64,000 nt of DNA from Marinoscillum sp965229915. GTDB taxonomy: Bacteria > Bacteroidota > Bacteroidia > Cytophagales > Cyclobacteriaceae. This document shows positions 62,801-64,000 of this stretch, piece after piece. The stretch covers positions 1 to 64,000 of the forward strand of contig NZ_CBDDJZ010000001.1 in assembly GCF_965229915.1 (NCBI RefSeq), written 5' to 3'. Each line of letters opens with the position of its first letter. The first letter of the stretch is position 1. A program made the translations under genes and the position numbers. The notes under the pieces were generated by a model. That model saw nothing but the letters and a program-made list of their open reading frames with translations, had not been told where the DNA came from and made no database searches.

Positions 62801-63200
62801 TTCTGTAATTCAATACGTATATATCTACCTCTGCTAAAAAACGATCTACCTCTTCTCGCTTCAAATCATAAATACCACGGATCATGCCATCATGGTCCAC
62901 TAGACTCATCTCGTAGTTCCATTTACAGCTATCTTTATTGCCTTCTATCAGCTTTACCTCTCCTATATTCATCAGCTTTGTGATAACTCTTTGTCTTTCA
63001 TTTGGTTTGGTGTTGGCAGCTATTGAATCCAATCTCACCACTGCGTAGCCCTGAGGCTCTTCGCAGTTGCCTTCTGATTTTTCAATCACTGGTAGGGCAA
63101 ACTTGTTTTCTCCAAAAGCCTGTAAAAACAGATACCACCCAACAGGTAGTCCAAACACAAGGATGAAGAACCCTACAACAATTAGTTTCCTTTGATTCAT
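62778..63200 (-). CDS. SCO1-like protein without the copper-binding motif (degenerate)
   Basis: This 140-residue protein sits at the usual SCO1/SenC position of the cluster. One helix (LIVVGFFILVFGLPVGWYLF) and the family's FGENKFALPV begin it, and the C-terminal SLVDHDGMIRGIYDLKREEVDRFLAEV matches the SCO ending. Missing are the CxxxC copper site, the metal His, and about 80 residues of the thioredoxin fold; two isolated cysteines remain (NCEEP, DSCKW). It is therefore either a specialised short form or a decaying copy. Reading frame and codon use are clean, which favours a real protein. Confidence 0.6.
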   Translation of the reverse strand: MNQRKLIVVGFFILVFGLPVGWYLFLQAFGENKFALPVIEKSEGNCEEPQGYAVVRLDSIAANTKPNERQRVITKLMNIGEVKLIEGNKDSCKWNYEMSLVDHDGMIRGIYDLKREEVDRFLAEVDIYVLNYRNGTSTGK

Positions 63201-63204
63201 AGCT

Positions 63205-63240
63205 AAAAAAAAATCATGTCGCTTGAAACGACATGATTTT
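63205..63240 (-). terminator. Rho-independent terminator after cytochrome oxidase subunit IV
   Basis: There is a perfect 12-bp stem (AAAATCATGTCG with its complement) and a 7-base loop, with nine T on the minus strand. It separates the structural oxidase genes from the assembly genes downstream, whose start (63200) lies just past it. Confidence 0.9.
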
Positions 63241-63263
63241 CGTATCTCTTATTGTTGATTCAA

Positions 63264-63587
63264 TTAGTAAAGCACATTGAATATTGCAGATCCCTGATAC
63301 ATCAGAATGAAGATCAAAAACACCACGAACAACATCGGGAGAATCACTGAATAAATCAATGACTTCTTCTCGTGCCCCAAGTGCATGAATTCCGCAACTA
63401 TATAGAATGCCTTTACTATCGTCAAAAAGATGAAGACAAAGGTCTTAAACCCTCCAGCATCTATCGTAAAAGCGATTATGAACTCTACTATAGTCACCGC
63501 TGCAAGAATAGATGCTACCCTCCAAATCTTCTTTATTTTGTCTTTGTCCGCAGGGATCACCTGCACATTTGTATTCTCTTGTTCCAT
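63264..63587 (-). CDS. Cytochrome c oxidase subunit IV family protein
   Basis: This 107-residue protein has three helices (RVASILAAVTIVEFIIAFTI; FIFLTIVKAFYIVAEFMHLG; VILPMLFVVFLIFILMY) in the arrangement of prokaryotic oxidase subunit IV (CtaF/CyoD-like), with the conserved FIFLTIVKAFYIVAEFMHLG segment. It is an accessory subunit of the haem-copper oxidase. It lies 18 bp after subunit III. Confidence 0.9.
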   Translation of the reverse strand: MEQENTNVQVIPADKDKIKKIWRVASILAAVTIVEFIIAFTIDAGGFKTFVFIFLTIVKAFYIVAEFMHLGHEKKSLIYSVILPMLFVVFLIFILMYQGSAIFNVLY

Positions 63588-63605
63588 TGTAATGCTGTTT
63601 TAAGA

Positions 63606-64000
63606 TTAGATAAGGTAGAAGAAGGTGAAAACGAATACCCACACAAGGTCTACAAAGTGCCAGTAAAGACCTACTTTCTCTACCATCTCATAGTGGCCTC
63701 TTTTCTCCATAATTCCGACAGTCACTTGATAGAAGATCACAAAGTTGATCATCACACCACTGAATACGTGGAAACCGTGAAAACCAGTAATAAAGAAGAA
63801 CAGAGCTGCAAAATTAGATGGACCATATTGGTTCATGCTAAGGTTAGCTCCAATAAAATTATTGCTAGCAACATTTTTTGCGATATCCGTACCAGCGATA
63901 AAGTGTGACCACTCCCAGGCCTGGCATCCAAGAAAAGTCAACCCACCAACTATGGTCCATAGCATCCACTTTTCAACGGCTTGCTTGTCCATTCTGTGTC
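63606..64000 (-). CDS. Cytochrome c oxidase subunit III, partial
   Basis: The C-terminal part of a subunit III of the aa3-type oxidase runs off the window end. It shows LGCQAWEWSHFI, ALFFFITGFHGFHVFSGVM and the hallmark C terminus YWHFVDLVWVFVFTFFYLI. Subunit III helps stabilise the proton-pumping core. The frame stays open upstream of the Met at 63992, so the true start is outside the window. The core subunits must follow further upstream. Confidence 0.93.
   Translation of the reverse strand, partial: HRMDKQAVEKWMLWTIVGGLTFLGCQAWEWSHFIAGTDIAKNVASNNFIGANLSMNQYGPSNFAALFFFITGFHGFHVFSGVMINFVIFYQVTVGIMEKRGHYEMVEKVGLYWHFVDLVWVFVFTFFYLI

Noticed and set aside
63372..63908. Plus-strand 178-codon frame at the right end
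   Set aside because: It is the opposite strand of cytochrome oxidase subunits III and IV, which are clear matches.

Overview
The window comes from the chromosome of a member of the Bacteroidota, most likely a marine gliding bacterium of the Cytophagales. The evidence is a type IX secretion cargo protein with a gliding-motility C-terminal domain next to PorP/SprF, a periplasmic-propeller (Y_Y_Y) sensor kinase, the long two-domain form of IspG, DUF6913/DUF6728-type proteins, a small histone-H1-like protein, many SPII lipoproteins, and promoters of the Bacteroidota type (TTTG, 19-20 bp, TAnnTTTG). Gene density is high. No tRNA, rRNA, CRISPR array or complete insertion sequence was seen.

Layout. 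1-9.2 kb: a frameshifted M14 carboxypeptidase cut by the window edge, a DUF763 gene, msrA, an Omp85-like barrel coupled to a MATE exporter, an SRPBCC protein and a large propeller histidine kinase. 9.2-16.4 kb (minus strand): a TPR protein, a CCA-adding/poly(A) polymerase-type enzyme, PorP/SprF and a 1263-residue PKD adhesin-like T9SS substrate. 16.6-25.8 kb: ligA-DUF6913-dapA, a histone-like protein, a serine-palmitoyltransferase-type PLP enzyme, and accC-DUF1015-maf. 25.8-31.8 kb (minus strand): an outer-membrane protein, a membrane protein and the cluster thyA-sdaAB-tolC-hlyD. 32-39 kb: an MMPL exporter, bcp, plsC and leuS. 39-49 kb: M24 peptidase and AlkD-like gene, lipoproteins, a GDSL hydrolase-YjbR-DUF6728-ispG run, an SDR enzyme and an MlaEF-type ABC pair. 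49.9-54.6 kb: an AraC/FtsX-permease fusion and a GldM-like lipoprotein bracketed by palindromic repeats. 54.6-64 kb (minus strand): a giant outer-membrane barrel, an NtrY-like kinase and the downstream end of a cytochrome c oxidase cluster.

Two things stand out. First, leuS carries an exactly in-frame 456-bp insertion. It encodes a DUF559/Vsr-like nuclease domain, is bounded by palindromic inverted repeats and a 5-bp direct repeat, and sits where the editing domain begins. Removing it on paper restores a continuous LeuRS sequence, so it looks like a protein-coding palindromic mobile element that the host enzyme tolerates. It is not an intein. Second, a single open reading frame joins a membrane-anchored AraC-type regulator to a complete MacB/FtsX-like ABC permease, a sensor/regulator/transporter architecture that I do not recognise as described.

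Functionally the region mixes housekeeping genes (LeuRS, LigA, DapA, ThyA, AccC, IspG, CCA enzyme, cytochrome oxidase) with envelope functions (T9SS cargo, exporters, outer-membrane barrels, lipoproteins, lipid synthesis and transport).
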